Under the pieces are notes generated by a model. The model did not search any database and had not been told where the DNA came from. It saw only the letters and a program-made list of their open reading frames with translations. 64,000 nt of DNA, from NCBI GenBank assembly GCA_009676745.1, contig CP046062.1:498501-562500 (forward strand), in the 5' to 3' direction. Numbering within the stretch: the first letter of the stretch is position 1; each line of letters starts with the position of its first letter. This DNA is from Leuconostoc mesenteroides subsp. mesenteroides. Its GTDB lineage: Bacteria; Bacillota; Bacilli; Lactobacillales; Lactobacillaceae. The position numbers and the translations under genes are program-made. Shown here one piece after another: positions 1 to 8,559 of the stretch.

Positions 1-621
1 CGCAATCTGAGTAGCAGTATCAAAGCCTAATCCAAAAAGAAAGCCAACAATTGCTACTTGCCAATTGTGCTTAATCATTCCTAATAGTTTCAAAAATAAA
101 CGATAAATCTTAGATGAATTAATTTGGCTGTCCGTACTGGCTTTAGTATGATGATTGCGCATAGCGATAAACTTCACCCAAATATCATGCAAGATAACAC
201 TATTAACGAGAGCCAACATCAACAACATGGTAGCTGCAATCAGCGTGCCTAAAGCACCTCCTATTTGCTCAAAAATAGGCATAGAATGTTTTGCCCATTC
301 GACAAATAGTACGGTTACCAATGCCATTAACACCACAACCATTGAATGTCCAAATGAAAAACTAAAACCAACACCTCGTGTATTTTTACCATCGTTGAGC
401 ATCTTACGTGTCATGTTGTCAATTGCTGCAATATGATCTACATCAAAAGCATGCCGCAATCCCATTGTGAAGGAAAGATAAGCCATCGCTATCATTTCAG
501 GATATCGAGTAGCACTTGTCATTAACAATAGCATTCCTGATATCAAAAAAAGAAGAATTATTGCGCCATAACGTATCGCATCGGACTGAACGGTTGCTTG
601 TTTTTTTATATTTAACATCAT
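1..621 (-). CDS. Nickel/cobalt transporter, NiCoT (HoxN/NixA) family, partial
   Basis: The gene runs off the left edge; the first 207 codons are present. It encodes a membrane permease for Ni2+ and/or Co2+. Two family signatures are visible: RHAFDVDHIAAIDN at about residues 60-73, which holds the HX4DH metal-binding motif in helix II, and LGFDTATQIA at the edge of the window. Several hydrophobic helices lie between. The start is taken at ATG 619-621, with AGGGAG about 8 nt upstream; the next codon is also ATG. The gene lies behind a long leader with a conditional terminator (802-1012). A further hairpin, TAGCACGA/TCGTGCTA at 748-776, sits between terminator and gene. The metal specificity cannot be read from sequence. 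Confidence 0.9.
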   Translation of the reverse strand, partial: MMLNIKKQATVQSDAIRYGAIILLFLISGMLLLMTSATRYPEMIAMAYLSFTMGLRHAFDVDHIAAIDNMTRKMLNDGKNTRGVGFSFSFGHSMVVVLMALVTVLFVEWAKHSMPIFEQIGGALGTLIAATMLLMLALVNSVILHDIWVKFIAMRNHHTKASTDSQINSSKIYRLFLKLLGMIKHNWQVAIVGFLFGLGFDTATQIA

Positions 622-801
622 AAATTTTTCTCCCTTTTTGCTGTAAAAATAAGATTATCACAGCAGCAATTATCGCGTAAATATGCTGAACAAATTGTGT
701 CTTTAACGAACTAAACTTGTCCTTTCATACTACCTTCGATTATTTTCTAGCACGACGCACATTTTAATTCGTGCTATTACCTTTTTAAGTTAAAAAGAAC
801 A

Positions 802-838
802 AAAAAACACCTCAACATTTACCAGTTGGGGTGTTTTT
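802..838 (-). terminator. Intrinsic terminator in the leader of the Ni/Co transporter
   Basis: On the minus strand a stem AAAAACACCCCAAC / GTTGAGGTGTTTTT closes an 8-9 nt loop and runs into a T tract. It lies 180 bp upstream of the transporter start, so it would stop transcription before the gene. Its 5' arm (CCCAACT, 824-830) is complementary to AGTTGGG at 849-855 of the same leader, which could hold the terminator open. Confidence 0.8.
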
Positions 839-1012
839 GCTCACTTGTCCCAACTATCTACTATGCAATAACCTATTGGTTTAGTAGATAGTCACTCAAA
901 GAACCTACTAAACATCAACTGAGAAGTAGGTAGAGGAGAGAATAATTCATTTTTTTAATTTTTTTGTTCATAATTTTTCCTCTTTTTCATATAATTTACA
1001 TTTTTTAATACA
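839..1012 (-). promoter_or_regulatory. Leader-peptide attenuator upstream of the Ni/Co transporter
   Basis: The minus-strand leader contains an 18-codon ORF (915-971) and ordered complementary strands. Strand 1 (924-931, inside the ORF) pairs with strand 2 (902-911). Strand 2 also pairs with strand 3 (881-892). Strand 3 pairs with strand 4 (854-863). The end of strand 4 pairs with the 5' arm of the terminator. Stalling on the ORF would mask strand 1, allow 2:3, free strand 4 and open the terminator. The same design, with compensating base changes, occurs at 15823-15997. The structure is read by eye; the mechanism is inference from classical amino-acid attenuators. Confidence 0.65.
915..971 (-). 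CDS. Leader peptide, 18 aa, leucine-rich
   Basis: Encodes MNKKIKKMNYSLLYLLLS. Five of the last eight residues are Leu, read by CTC, CTC, CTA, CTT, CTC. A good ribosome binding site, AGAGGA, lies 7-8 nt before the ATG. The stop codon TGA falls in the loop of hairpin 1:2, the usual position in ribosome-mediated attenuators. The leader peptide at 15899-15955 has the same length and its TGA at the equivalent place. Expected role: ribosome stalling when Leu-tRNA is scarce. No function of the peptide itself is implied. Confidence 0.6.
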   Translation of the reverse strand: MNKKIKKMNYSLLYLLLS

Positions 1013-1018
1013 AAACTA

Positions 1019-1047
1019 ATTATATTATTTAAATCTAATCAAAGCAA
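1019..1047 (-). promoter_or_regulatory. Promoter of the Ni/Co transporter leader
   Basis: On the minus strand TTGCTT (1042-1047) is separated by 17 bp from TATAAT (1019-1024). Transcription would start near 1012, about 40 nt before the leader peptide. No clear terminator separates it from the upstream gene ending at 1098. Confidence 0.6.
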
Positions 1048-1097
1048 GGGTTTTGTTATTTTTTTAATATATAACTAATGAAAATGTATATTAACTA

Positions 1098-2084
1098 CTA
1101 CTTAATGGTCACATCTCCGCTATCTGTTGATATGACGTATGTTCCAGTTGTTCCTTGATGTGTGTAACTTTTCTGGTCATCATTATAACTATTGAAAGTA
1201 GCAATGTCCCCGTCAAGCGTTTTGGCAGTCACACTACTTTTACCAATCATTGCTGATATATCGCCATCTTGTGCTATGACAGTAAGTTGACCAGATAGTT
1301 GATTATTCGTTAAAGCAACATCCCCGTATGAGGTGTTTATTTTACCCGTATTGATATGATTGTGATGCATGTTCAAGTCACCATCTTCAAGTTGAATATT
1401 CACGCTATCACTGACTCGTGTATTTTGTATCGTTAAATCACCATTATCACTTTTAATGGTAGCTGTAGCTGTAGTCACATCATTTAAATTAGTATCCTCA
1501 ACATCATCAAGCATTACGTCATCTTTAACTGTTATGTTTTTTAAACTTGTATCAGCAACATGTTGAATCGCTATTTTATCTGCTTTAACATCAGAGAGGC
1601 TAACATCACTGCTATTATGTCCGTCAATTTGAATATCAGACAACCTTTGTGATTGCGGTACCGTAATCACAATACCTTCTTGGTATCCGTAGTTACCATG
1701 ATTCCAAGATAAACCAGTAATATTCAATTCAATGTTAATATTACCTTGAGATATACCAGCAGCCTGTTTATCAGTAATTTTCAAATGATTTTGCTGATAG
1801 CTCAACTCAGGTAATTTCTGGTACGTCATTACTTTAACAGTGGTTTTCTCAACATCTCCTGTGATAATACGTACAGGTAACGATGTTGACACGTCAATAT
1901 TTTTCACTTCATTATAGGTATATGTTTGTCGTACCATTTTTTCTTTTTGTGTTTTTCGATCAGTAACTTTGAGTCCATTATTCCAAGAAATAGCGCTAGA
2001 ACCGCCACCAAAAATAAATCCAATTAAAGCTAGCACAGCACCAATAACGATCAAACTCAATCCAATTTTAACACTTCGTTTCAT
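1098..2084 (-). CDS. DUF4097-type beta-strand repeat protein, membrane-anchored
   Basis: 328 residues. Residues 1-30 hold a basic start (MKRSVK) and one hydrophobic helix, so the protein is probably anchored with the rest outside. The remainder is a series of short beta repeats of the DUF4097 type, with recurring patterns such as DGDISAMIG, DGDIATFN and SGDVTI near the end. DUF4097 proteins (for example LiaX of enterococci) act in cell-envelope stress responses. The ribosome binding site GGGAGGG precedes ATG, and the upstream gene ends 1 nt before. It is the last gene of a PadR-HAAS-DUF4097 operon. The second module at 19077-21073 carries the same domains in a fused form. The precise role is unknown. 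Confidence 0.8.
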   Translation of the reverse strand: MKRSVKIGLSLIVIGAVLALIGFIFGGGSSAISWNNGLKVTDRKTQKEKMVRQTYTYNEVKNIDVSTSLPVRIITGDVEKTTVKVMTYQKLPELSYQQNHLKITDKQAAGISQGNINIELNITGLSWNHGNYGYQEGIVITVPQSQRLSDIQIDGHNSSDVSLSDVKADKIAIQHVADTSLKNITVKDDVMLDDVEDTNLNDVTTATATIKSDNGDLTIQNTRVSDSVNIQLEDGDLNMHHNHINTGKINTSYGDVALTNNQLSGQLTVIAQDGDISAMIGKSSVTAKTLDGDIATFNSYNDDQKSYTHQGTTGTYVISTDSGDVTIK

Positions 2085-2085
2085 G

Positions 2086-2691
2086 TTATTTACCCTCCCG
2101 ATGCATGTGCTTTTTATCAGTAAAACGTCGATAAATTGCCTTGCTTAATTGTGCTGTTTTATCAATTAGCCACTTCAAGAGACCAATGCCAGCTGGTATT
2201 ACTGTCAACATTATTCCCAATATGAGCAAACCACAACCAATATAGTACAGACCCGTCCAGATTGATTGCAGCAAAACACTGACTCCGATGATGACTAATA
2301 AAATACTTGTCAGGCTCAGTGCACTGACAACTGCAATAAAAGTAACTAAGAGTGCAAAAAATACAGCAGCGAGCGTGACTAAGATAACGAATATAGGCAG
2401 TGCTAACGGTGATGCCAGTAATGCTAATGCAATCCACCAAATCAGCTTAATACTTGATCGTGGATTTTTACTAGTTGTATCATCCGCTGATTTTTCGTCA
2501 GCCTTAATTGAATAGTCAGCTAAAGTTTTTCGTGAGAGTTGTTTTGGCGTGCCTAATTCACTAATACATTGCTCATATGTGACTAAATCAGCGTCCATCA
2601 CGTACTCTCGATAGAAATTCATCGCTTCCTCTTTATCTGAATGGTGCAACTGATGTAATAGTTGCTCTAACTCAGCTAAATATTTCTCCAT
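2086..2691 (-). CDS. HAAS (DUF1700) domain membrane protein
   Basis: 201 residues. The N-terminal ~75 residues (MEKYLAELEQLLHQL... with QCISELGTPKQL) match the HAAS/DUF1700 helical domain, usually encoded next to PadR regulators. Residues ~80-185 are three or four hydrophobic helices, and the C-terminus is basic. The start lies 4 nt after the PadR stop, with AAGGAG inside the PadR end, so the two are translationally coupled. Family knowledge: HAAS domains couple PadR-type regulation to membrane or envelope components. The biochemical role is not known. Confidence 0.8.
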   Translation of the reverse strand: MEKYLAELEQLLHQLHHSDKEEAMNFYREYVMDADLVTYEQCISELGTPKQLSRKTLADYSIKADEKSADDTTSKNPRSSIKLIWWIALALLASPLALPIFVILVTLAAVFFALLVTFIAVVSALSLTSILLVIIGVSVLLQSIWTGLYYIGCGLLILGIMLTVIPAGIGLLKWLIDKTAQLSKAIYRRFTDKKHMHREGK

Positions 2692-2695
2692 CTGC

Positions 2696-3004
2696 TTATC
2701 TCTCCTTTAATAATGTGTCAACGTTTGCTTGAAATATTACCCAATCTTGGCGTATGTTAGCCAATTGGTCACGACCTAGTGTTGTAATCTGATAGTAACG
2801 CCGATTTCTGCCTTGATAAGGTTGATCATACGTTGTAACAAATTGATTATTTTTTAATCTCCGTAATACAGGATATAATGTTGACTCTGAAACGGGAATT
2901 GTCTCCTGTACTCTTTGTGTTAACGCATATCCATAATAATCTTCCTTGTCTAATATCGCTAAAACGCAACCGTCCAATAATTCTGAACTCATTTGAATTG
3001 CCAT
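2696..3004 (-). CDS. PadR-family transcriptional regulator
   Basis: 102 residues, a typical small PadR winged-helix protein. The line DKEDYYGYALTQRVQE followed by SESTLYPVLRRLKNN is the PadR recognition region, and RNRRYYQITTLGRDQL is the wing. Upstream codons back to a TTG (3019) are in frame, but GGAG at 3014-3017 lies correctly for ATG 3002-3004, so that start is used. It heads the operon with the HAAS and DUF4097 genes and probably represses it through the palindrome at 3029-3043. Confidence 0.9.
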   Translation of the reverse strand: MAIQMSSELLDGCVLAILDKEDYYGYALTQRVQETIPVSESTLYPVLRRLKNNQFVTTYDQPYQGRNRRYYQITTLGRDQLANIRQDWVIFQANVDTLLKER

Positions 3005-3028
3005 ACTTATTTTCTCCAATACTATACG

Positions 3029-3043
3029 ACATATAATATATGT
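3029..3043. promoter_or_regulatory. Candidate PadR operator
   Basis: ACATATAATATATGT is a 15-bp near-perfect palindrome 25 bp upstream of padR, next to a possible -35 TTGAAC. The half-site resembles AACATAT in the operator of the second PadR module (19014-19046), which supports autoregulation by related regulators. This is inference from position and symmetry. Confidence 0.5.
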
Positions 3044-3085
3044 TCAAAAATATTATATGGATTTTATGTTATTTTGTCAACAAAA

Positions 3086-3117
3086 AAATATCTCAACAAA
3101 TACTATCGTTGAGATAT
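3086..3117 (-). terminator. Terminator of the leu operon / YrdC gene
   Basis: On the minus strand AATATCTCAAC / GTTGAGATATT closes a 10-nt loop and is followed by TTTTTTT. It lies about 90 bp after the stop of the YrdC gene and before the PadR promoter. Confidence 0.8.
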
Positions 3118-3208
3118 TCTTTCGTTTTCTAATTACCTTTTAGCAACTCGCAATCAGTAGAATAAATGATATAGGCCTAGTTTTACTTTGAACTGTTTTA
3201 TGCACTTT

Positions 3209-3997
3209 TTAATAATAAAATCCGTGACGATAGTCCCATGACGAGAAAATATCACTCATAATTTTCATGATTTTGTCGACATCTAATCCCTTACGAATAA
3301 CGATTGGGGCTGGTTGAATGCCCACGGCACCATTTTGTTCTGGAATAAGCTTACCTGACTCATCAACCATAGATACCATCACGCCTTGTTCGTAGCGTGT
3401 ATCTAGTGTCTTGTCGGGTTGAATGGATGCCACATAATCATCGGCCTCAATAATTAAGTCAGCAGCATTTTCAATTTGGTCACCAATACCGGTTACCAAA
3501 CCACGGTTCCCTTTACCAGACGGATTAGCTGAACTTGCAAATGAGAACTTACCGTACTTTTCCCACATTTCTTTGGCAATATTTTCACTTGGTGTACCAA
3601 ACTTGATAACAAAACAACTGGTTTCACGTTTATCCATCATCAAATCTTTTGTACCGTCATTTGGTATCTTGCTCTTAGCTTCTTCTTTCCAAGGCAAAAT
3701 ACAACCTAACAGAATATCCTCATGCCAATGTTGCTGATACATTTGTTCGATTTCAGGTGTCATTTGTGCTAATTCTTTAACTTGCTCTACTGAACCACAC
3801 AATACGACACCTGGCTTATTACGCTTACGATTCTTAGCGGCAAACTTGCGTTCTAGTCCTTTATCATCTGAAGTCATAATAATGTAACCCACTTTTGTTG
3901 GACTAACAATCATCCCCCCATCTTCTTTCAAAATGTCAATCGCTTCACTTTGAACGCCACCATTCCAATGAATCTTTGCTGTTGTTGCTTCTGTCAT
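3209..3997 (-). CDS. YrdC/Sua5-domain protein
   Basis: 262 residues. The YrdC fold, which binds double-stranded RNA and nucleotides, is seen in GGMIVSPTKVGYIIMTSD at ~28-45 and FASSANPSGKGNRG at ~152-165, equivalent to the PTDTVYGL and SANxSG motifs of Sua5/TsaC. These enzymes make threonylcarbamoyl-AMP for tRNA t6A37. This copy is divergent in sequence, so it may be a paralogue and not the housekeeping TsaC. It starts 46 nt after leuD with no terminator between, so it is probably the fifth gene of the leu transcript; a terminator follows. The function is inferred from the family only. Confidence 0.75.
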   Translation of the reverse strand: MTEATTAKIHWNGGVQSEAIDILKEDGGMIVSPTKVGYIIMTSDDKGLERKFAAKNRKRNKPGVVLCGSVEQVKELAQMTPEIEQMYQQHWHEDILLGCILPWKEEAKSKIPNDGTKDLMMDKRETSCFVIKFGTPSENIAKEMWEKYGKFSFASSANPSGKGNRGLVTGIGDQIENAADLIIEADDYVASIQPDKTLDTRYEQGVMVSMVDESGKLIPEQNGAVGIQPAPIVIRKGLDVDKIMKIMSDIFSSWDYRHGFYY

Positions 3998-4043
3998 GAT
4001 AAATTACCATCCTTTTAATATTTGATTTCCGTAAAATACTTAC

Positions 4044-4628
4044 TTATCCAAAATTAGGTCGCTGCTTTTCGAAGGCAGCAATTAATTTTTCATACTTCAT
4101 CGTATTATCAATGTCATCTTCACCATTGATAAACTTTTCTTTCCATTGTGAATTAATATCAAAATGAAAAGTATAGTTGTTATAGGTCACTGTTTGTTTA
4201 GGTAAATCAATTTGAATATTTTCATCTGCTTGAATACCCCGCAATATTCTCCGGTTTTCTTCGGGCAACACAATTGGTAACAAACCATTTTTAGTTGAAT
4301 TCATGTAAAATATATCTGAAAATCCACCGCCAATCACTGCTCTAAATCCATAATCCGTTAACGCCCAAACCGCGTGTTCTCGTGATGAGCCTGATCCAAA
4401 ATCATGCCCTGTAATTAAAATCGAAGCCCCTTGATGTGCTGGTTTGTTCAATTCAAACGCCTCGTTCAACGAACCGTCGTCATTATAACGCCAATCATAA
4501 AATAAATCTTTACCAAAGCCGGTCTTTAAAATGTTTTTTAAAAATTGTTTAGGCAAGATAATATCCGTATTAATGTTGTCATTTGGAATAACAACGGCTC
4601 TGCCTGTCTCTCTTACAAAAGCTTCCAT
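4044..4628 (-). CDS. leuD: 3-isopropylmalate dehydratase small subunit
   Basis: 194 residues, normal length. LeuD is the swivelling domain that with LeuC converts 2-isopropylmalate to 3-isopropylmalate in leucine synthesis. [18 protein letters not shown] near the start and [17 protein letters not shown] at ~73-89 are family signatures; the latter lines the active site. It follows leuC by 9 nt and ends the core leuABCD cluster. Confidence 0.96.
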   Translation of the reverse strand: MEAFVRETGRAVVIPNDNINTDIILPKQFLKNILKTGFGKDLFYDWRYNDDGSLNEAFELNKPAHQGASILITGHDFGSGSSREHAVWALTDYGFRAVIGGGFSDIFYMNSTKNGLLPIVLPEENRRILRGIQADENIQIDLPKQTVTYNNYTFHFDINSQWKEKFINGEDDIDNTMKYEKLIAAFEKQRPNFG

Positions 4629-4637
4629 ATCATTCCC

Positions 4638-6014
4638 CTATACAAATTCATCTGTCGTAATATCAACAAAGTGACCAGCAATCCCTGCTGCAGCAACCAT
4701 CGCTGGAGAAGCCAAATGCGTTCTCGATCCTGCACCTTGGCGCCCAATGAAATTTCTATTTGATGTTGAAGCAACATGTTTCCCCGCTGGAATTTTATCA
4801 GGATTCATCGCCAAACATGCCGAACATCCTGGTTCACGCCATTCACAACCAGCTTCTTCAAATATTTGAGCAATACCCGATTTAATTGCACGATTTCTTA
4901 TCGCACGACTACCAGGCACGACCCAGGCAGTAACATTAGGTGCTAAGTGATGGCCTTTCATCATATTCGCAGCAATTTCAAGATCTTCATAACGACTATT
5001 CGTGCATGATCCGATGAAAATGTAATCTAAATTAATGTCAACAGGCTTCATATTAGGCTGCAAGCCAATATACTCATAGGCGTTGGCGTCATTGTCATCT
5101 TTTATTGCTGGCAAAGATTGATCAACAGGTGTAGCCATGCCTGGATTTGTTCCCCATGTCACCATGGGCTTCAAATTTGATACATCAAAGGTCAACGTCT
5201 CATCAAAGTCACTTTCATTATCTGTGTAGAATTGTGACCAATAATTTTTAGCAGCTTCAAAATTCTTAGGTGCTTGTTCACGGCCTTCAATATAGTCAAA
5301 TGTCGTTTGATCTGGTTGTACCATACCCGTTCTTGAACCAGCCTCAATGGACATGTTGCATATCGTCATACGAGCTTCCATTGATAACTTCTCAATCGTT
5401 TCACCGTAAAACTCAATCGCATAACCAACGCCAAATGACACCCCATATTTAGCAATAATGCCCATGATAATATCTTTAGCGTATGTATTTTTGGGCAGCT
5501 TTCCAGTAACCTTAATTCCCAGAGTTTTTGGTTTAACTTGCCAAATTGTTTGCGTCGCGAGCACGTGCTCAACTTCGGAAGTACCAATGCCAAATGCAAT
5601 TGCGCCAAACGCACCGTGTGTCGCTGTGTGGGAATCACCACAGACGATTACTTTAGCAGGCTGTGTCAGACCCCGTTCAGGCCCCACAACATGAACGATT
5701 CCTTGCTTGTCATCACCAATTGATGCTAATGGGATGTCAAATTCCTTCGTGTTTTTGACCAATGTATCCATCTGCAATCGAGACATTTGATCTTGCACAT
5801 TAAATATATCTTGCGTTGGCACATTATGATCCATAGTTGCAAAAGTTAAATCTGGTCGTCTAACGCGGCGATTCGTACTTCTCAGTCCATCGAAAGGCTG
5901 CGGTGATGTTACCTCATGTACTAAGTGTAAATCGACATAAATCAATTGCGCCTCACCAACTTCCCCAGTAATAACATGTTTTTCCCAAATTTTGTCAAAG
6001 AGTGTTCTGCTCAT
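4638..6014 (-). CDS. leuC: 3-isopropylmalate dehydratase large subunit
   Basis: 458 residues. LeuC carries the [4Fe-4S] cluster of isopropylmalate isomerase. The three cluster cysteines are visible in [13 protein letters not shown] (~335) and in [11 protein letters not shown] (~395-405). [14 protein letters not shown] is the substrate-binding region. Its ATG overlaps the leuB stop by 4 nt (ATGA), which implies coupled translation. It needs Fe-S clusters, and the suf assembly operon lies a few genes upstream on the same strand behind a leader with Ile/Leu codons. Confidence 0.97.
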   Translation of the reverse strand: MSRTLFDKIWEKHVITGEVGEAQLIYVDLHLVHEVTSPQPFDGLRSTNRRVRRPDLTFATMDHNVPTQDIFNVQDQMSRLQMDTLVKNTKEFDIPLASIGDDKQGIVHVVGPERGLTQPAKVIVCGDSHTATHGAFGAIAFGIGTSEVEHVLATQTIWQVKPKTLGIKVTGKLPKNTYAKDIIMGIIAKYGVSFGVGYAIEFYGETIEKLSMEARMTICNMSIEAGSRTGMVQPDQTTFDYIEGREQAPKNFEAAKNYWSQFYTDNESDFDETLTFDVSNLKPMVTWGTNPGMATPVDQSLPAIKDDNDANAYEYIGLQPNMKPVDINLDYIFIGSCTNSRYEDLEIAANMMKGHHLAPNVTAWVVPGSRAIRNRAIKSGIAQIFEEAGCEWREPGCSACLAMNPDKIPAGKHVASTSNRNFIGRQGAGSRTHLASPAMVAAAGIAGHFVDITTDEFV

Positions 6015-7084
6015 TGTATACCTACCGATTCATTATTTTTTATGTAATCAACCATTTTTTGTGTCACTTCATCGGTCGTCATTGTTCCACCCATGTCTGG
6101 TGTCACATAGTGGTTCTCAATAATGTAGTCTACTGCTTTAGTCATTTTATCGGCAATTCTTTTTTCACCAAAGCTTTCTGTCAACATCATAGCTACTGTA
6201 TTTACCATAGAAATTGGATTGGCTATGCCTTGGCCAGCAATATCAGGTGCTGAACCGTGAATTGGTTCATACAAATTAGGGCCGCTTGCACCAACTGACA
6301 TCGAAGGTATTTGTCCAATGGAACCTGTAATTTGTGCTGCTTCGTCACTTAGAATGTCTCCAAATAAATTAGGTATAATCACAACATCAAATGCGGTCGG
6401 CTTGGTCATAATTGCCATTGTCATCGCGTCAATATAGTAATAGTCGATTGTCACATCCGGATAACTTTTGCCAACTTCATTAGCAATCTTTCGCCAAAAT
6501 TTTGATGTAGCCAACACATTTGACTTATCAACAATGGTGACATGCTTGTTCCGCTTTTGCGCCATTTTAAATCCTTGGTGCATAATACGAGTTACTTCTT
6601 CTTCACTGTAATACATCGTATCAATTGCTTGATCTGCTTCCAGTTTACGTGGCTTGCCAAAATAAGCACCTGATGTCAACTCCCGAACAATGACAAAGTC
6701 CGTATTTTCTACATATTCTGGCTTCAATGGTGAACGGTCAATTTGTGCTGCCGTCACTTTGGTTGGCCGTATATTGGCAAATAAGTTCAGTTTTGATCTG
6801 ATTTCTAACAACCCTTGCTCCGGACGTCGTGACGCATTATCCCATTTTGGCCCACCAATTGCACTAAGTAGGATCGCATCAGCTTGTTTTGAAACATCAA
6901 TCGTTGATTGTGGTAGCGGGTCACCAGCCCGATCAATCCCATCACCACCAAATGGTGCATCTATCAGTTCATAAGCAAATGTTGTATCCTTTGTCGCAGC
7001 ATCCAATACTGCTAAACCCGATGTCATGATTTCCGGACCGATATAATCGCCTTTTAAAACTACTATTTTTTTAACTGATGTCAT
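6011..7084 (-). CDS. leuB: 3-isopropylmalate dehydrogenase
   Basis: About 357 residues. It oxidises and decarboxylates 3-isopropylmalate to 2-oxoisocaproate with NAD+. [19 protein letters not shown] marks the N-terminus; [13 protein letters not shown] and the nucleotide-binding stretch [15 protein letters not shown] are typical. An in-frame GTG at 7094-7096 lies inside the end of leuA; ATG 7082-7084, 4 nt after the leuA stop, is preferred. Third-to-second position in leuABCD, overlapping leuC by 4 nt. Confidence 0.96.
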   Translation of the reverse strand: MTSVKKIVVLKGDYIGPEIMTSGLAVLDAATKDTTFAYELIDAPFGGDGIDRAGDPLPQSTIDVSKQADAILLSAIGGPKWDNASRRPEQGLLEIRSKLNLFANIRPTKVTAAQIDRSPLKPEYVENTDFVIVRELTSGAYFGKPRKLEADQAIDTMYYSEEEVTRIMHQGFKMAQKRNKHVTIVDKSNVLATSKFWRKIANEVGKSYPDVTIDYYYIDAMTMAIMTKPTAFDVVIIPNLFGDILSDEAAQITGSIGQIPSMSVGASGPNLYEPIHGSAPDIAGQGIANPISMVNTVAMMLTESFGEKRIADKMTKAVDYIIENHYVTPDMGGTMTTDEVTQKMVDYIKNNESVGIQ

Positions 7085-7088
7085 ATTA

Positions 7089-8258
7089 TTAATCACTCAC
7101 CATCTCTTTTTCTTCAACAACTTGCATAATAACCTTTAACTGGTTATCTGTAATCAAATCAGACTCTTCGGCAACTGATTTAAAGATTGGGAAAATTACT
7201 TTCATATCATCACGAGTCACCGCGTACCCTAGGCTATTTAATTTTGACATGACCGCATGCGATCCTGATAGTTTGCCCAAAGGTAGTGTTGCCGTAGCAC
7301 CAACCATTTCTGGCTTCAAAATTTCATAGGTTTCTGGATTTTTTAAGTAACCATCCTGATGAATCCCAGATTCATGAGCAAAGGCATTGCGTCCCATAAT
7401 GGGCTTATTACCTGCAACTGGCACGCGGGTTGCCCGTGCGACAATGTCAGAAATGGCTTTTGATTGATCTAAAACAATAGCTGTTTCTGCGTCAAACTTT
7501 TCATGACGCACATGAATGGCTGCTGCCGCTTCAATCATATCGACGTTTCCAGCCCGTTCACCAATACCATTAATTGTGCCTTGAATCTCCGTTGCCCCAT
7601 GTGCAATGCCTGCCAAAGCATTAGCTGTTGCCATTCCCAAATCATTATGTGTATGTGTTGACCAACCAACTGTGTCAAAACCAACAATATTTTGACGCAA
7701 GTTTTCAAAAACCTCACCGTATTCTTCTGGTGTGTCATAACCAACTGTGTCTGGTATGTTAATCATTGTTGCCCCAGCGTCAATAGCTGCTTGCACACTA
7801 GCTACCAGAAAGTCGGGCTCGGTTCTTGTCGCATCTTCCGGCGAGAACACAATATCTTGCATATGTTGCTTAGTAAACATAACGTCTGCTTTAATTTTGT
7901 CTAAAATTTCTGCCTTGGTCATGTGTAATTTAAACTCACGATGAATTGGTGAAGTTGCGATGAACACGTGAATCATTGGATGCTTTGCATTCTTAGTAGC
8001 TTCAATAACTGCATTAATGTCACTTCTAATCATCCGTGCCAAACCAACAACTTTTGCGTTATCTACAACCTCGGCAATTTTTTTTACTTCTTCAAAATCT
8101 TTGTGAGATGCTGCAGGAAATCCTGCTTCAATCGCTGATACACCATAATCATCCAATCCTTTTGCTATTTCAATTTTTTCCGCAATTGAAAAATTGACGC
8201 CAATTGTCTGTTCACCATCACGTAATGTTGTATCAAAAAATGAAATAATTTTATCCAT
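7089..8258 (-). CDS. leuA: 2-isopropylmalate synthase, short form without regulatory domain
   Basis: 389 residues. It condenses acetyl-CoA with 2-oxoisovalerate, the first step of leucine synthesis. FFDTTLRDGEQTIGVNFS, STHTHNDLGMATANAL and GIGERAGN are the catalytic and metal-binding motifs of the DRE-TIM family. The usual LeuA is about 510 residues with a C-terminal leucine-binding domain; here the chain ends after the linker domains, so the allosteric domain is missing. ATG 8256-8258 is chosen because GGAGGG (8263-8268) lies just before it; an earlier ATG overlaps that site. A homocitrate-synthase-like role is less likely in a leuABCD context. Confidence 0.92.
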   Translation of the reverse strand: MDKIISFFDTTLRDGEQTIGVNFSIAEKIEIAKGLDDYGVSAIEAGFPAASHKDFEEVKKIAEVVDNAKVVGLARMIRSDINAVIEATKNAKHPMIHVFIATSPIHREFKLHMTKAEILDKIKADVMFTKQHMQDIVFSPEDATRTEPDFLVASVQAAIDAGATMINIPDTVGYDTPEEYGEVFENLRQNIVGFDTVGWSTHTHNDLGMATANALAGIAHGATEIQGTINGIGERAGNVDMIEAAAAIHVRHEKFDAETAIVLDQSKAISDIVARATRVPVAGNKPIMGRNAFAHESGIHQDGYLKNPETYEILKPEMVGATATLPLGKLSGSHAVMSKLNSLGYAVTRDDMKVIFPIFKSVAEESDLITDNQLKVIMQVVEEKEMVSD

Positions 8259-8277
8259 GCTGCCCTCCATTATTAAT

Positions 8278-8323
8278 CAAAAAATCCTAAACCAATTCGT
8301 CTATCGAATTAGTTTAGGATTTC
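8278..8323 (-). terminator. leu operon attenuator terminator
   Basis: On the minus strand AAATCCTAAAC...AATTCG / CGAATT..GTTTAGGATTT forms a long stem followed by TTTTTT, just upstream of leuA. The inner part (8294-8309) is nearly perfectly complementary to 8342-8357 upstream, which gives a mutually exclusive antiterminator. Confidence 0.85.
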
Positions 8324-8485
8324 TAAATCACTTTTTTAACTATTCGTTAGACAAATTAGCCCAACGACACCAACAAAAAGCTCAGCTCGTTAGGTATACA
8401 CTTAACAAGTTGAGAAGAAGCACTTCATGATTATTCATATGTTGAATTGCTGTACTTGACATGAGTTACTTTCCTTTTAGTTTAT
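8324..8485 (-). promoter_or_regulatory. Leucine attenuator of leuABCD
   Basis: Strand 1 (8387-8394, at the end of the leader ORF; CCTAACGA on the minus strand) pairs with strand 2 (8360-8367; TCGTTGGG). Strand 2 can also pair with strand 3 (8342-8350). Strand 3 with its flank (8342-8357) pairs with the terminator core (8294-8309). A ribosome waiting at the upstream Leu codons leaves strand 1 free, so 1:2 forms and strand 3 opens the terminator. A ribosome that reaches the stop codon covers strand 1, 2:3 forms and transcription ends. This fits leucine-controlled attenuation as known for leu operons in other lactic acid bacteria. Confidence 0.8.
8382..8462 (-). CDS. leu operon leader peptide, 26 aa
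   Basis: A 26-codon ORF whose second half reads EVLLLNLLSVYLTS, with CTT CTT CTC and TTG TTA codons plus one CTA. AAAGGAAAG lies 6-9 nt before the ATG. Transcription from the promoter at 8492-8520 would start about 23 nt upstream. It serves as the ribosome stalling site of the attenuator and is too short to be a conventional protein. Confidence 0.8.
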   Translation of the reverse strand: MSSTAIQHMNNHEVLLLNLLSVYLTS

Positions 8486-8491
8486 ACATTC

Positions 8492-8520
8492 ATAATACGG
8501 CGACCATATCAGTGGGTCAA
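8492..8520 (-). promoter_or_regulatory. leu operon promoter
   Basis: On the minus strand TTGACC (8515-8520), 17-bp spacer, TATTAT (8492-8497). Near-consensus sigma-A promoter placed directly before the leu leader. It lies just downstream of the stop of the SufT-like gene (8560). Confidence 0.8.
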
Positions 8521-8559
8521 TGAAAAAATGATATTATTCCAATTTTATATAATTCATTC

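Noticed and set aside
839..1012. NiCo or other metal riboswitch before the Ni/Co transporter
   Set aside because: The sequence lacks the conserved NiCo aptamer as far as I can tell, and the coding leader with Leu codons explains the structure better.
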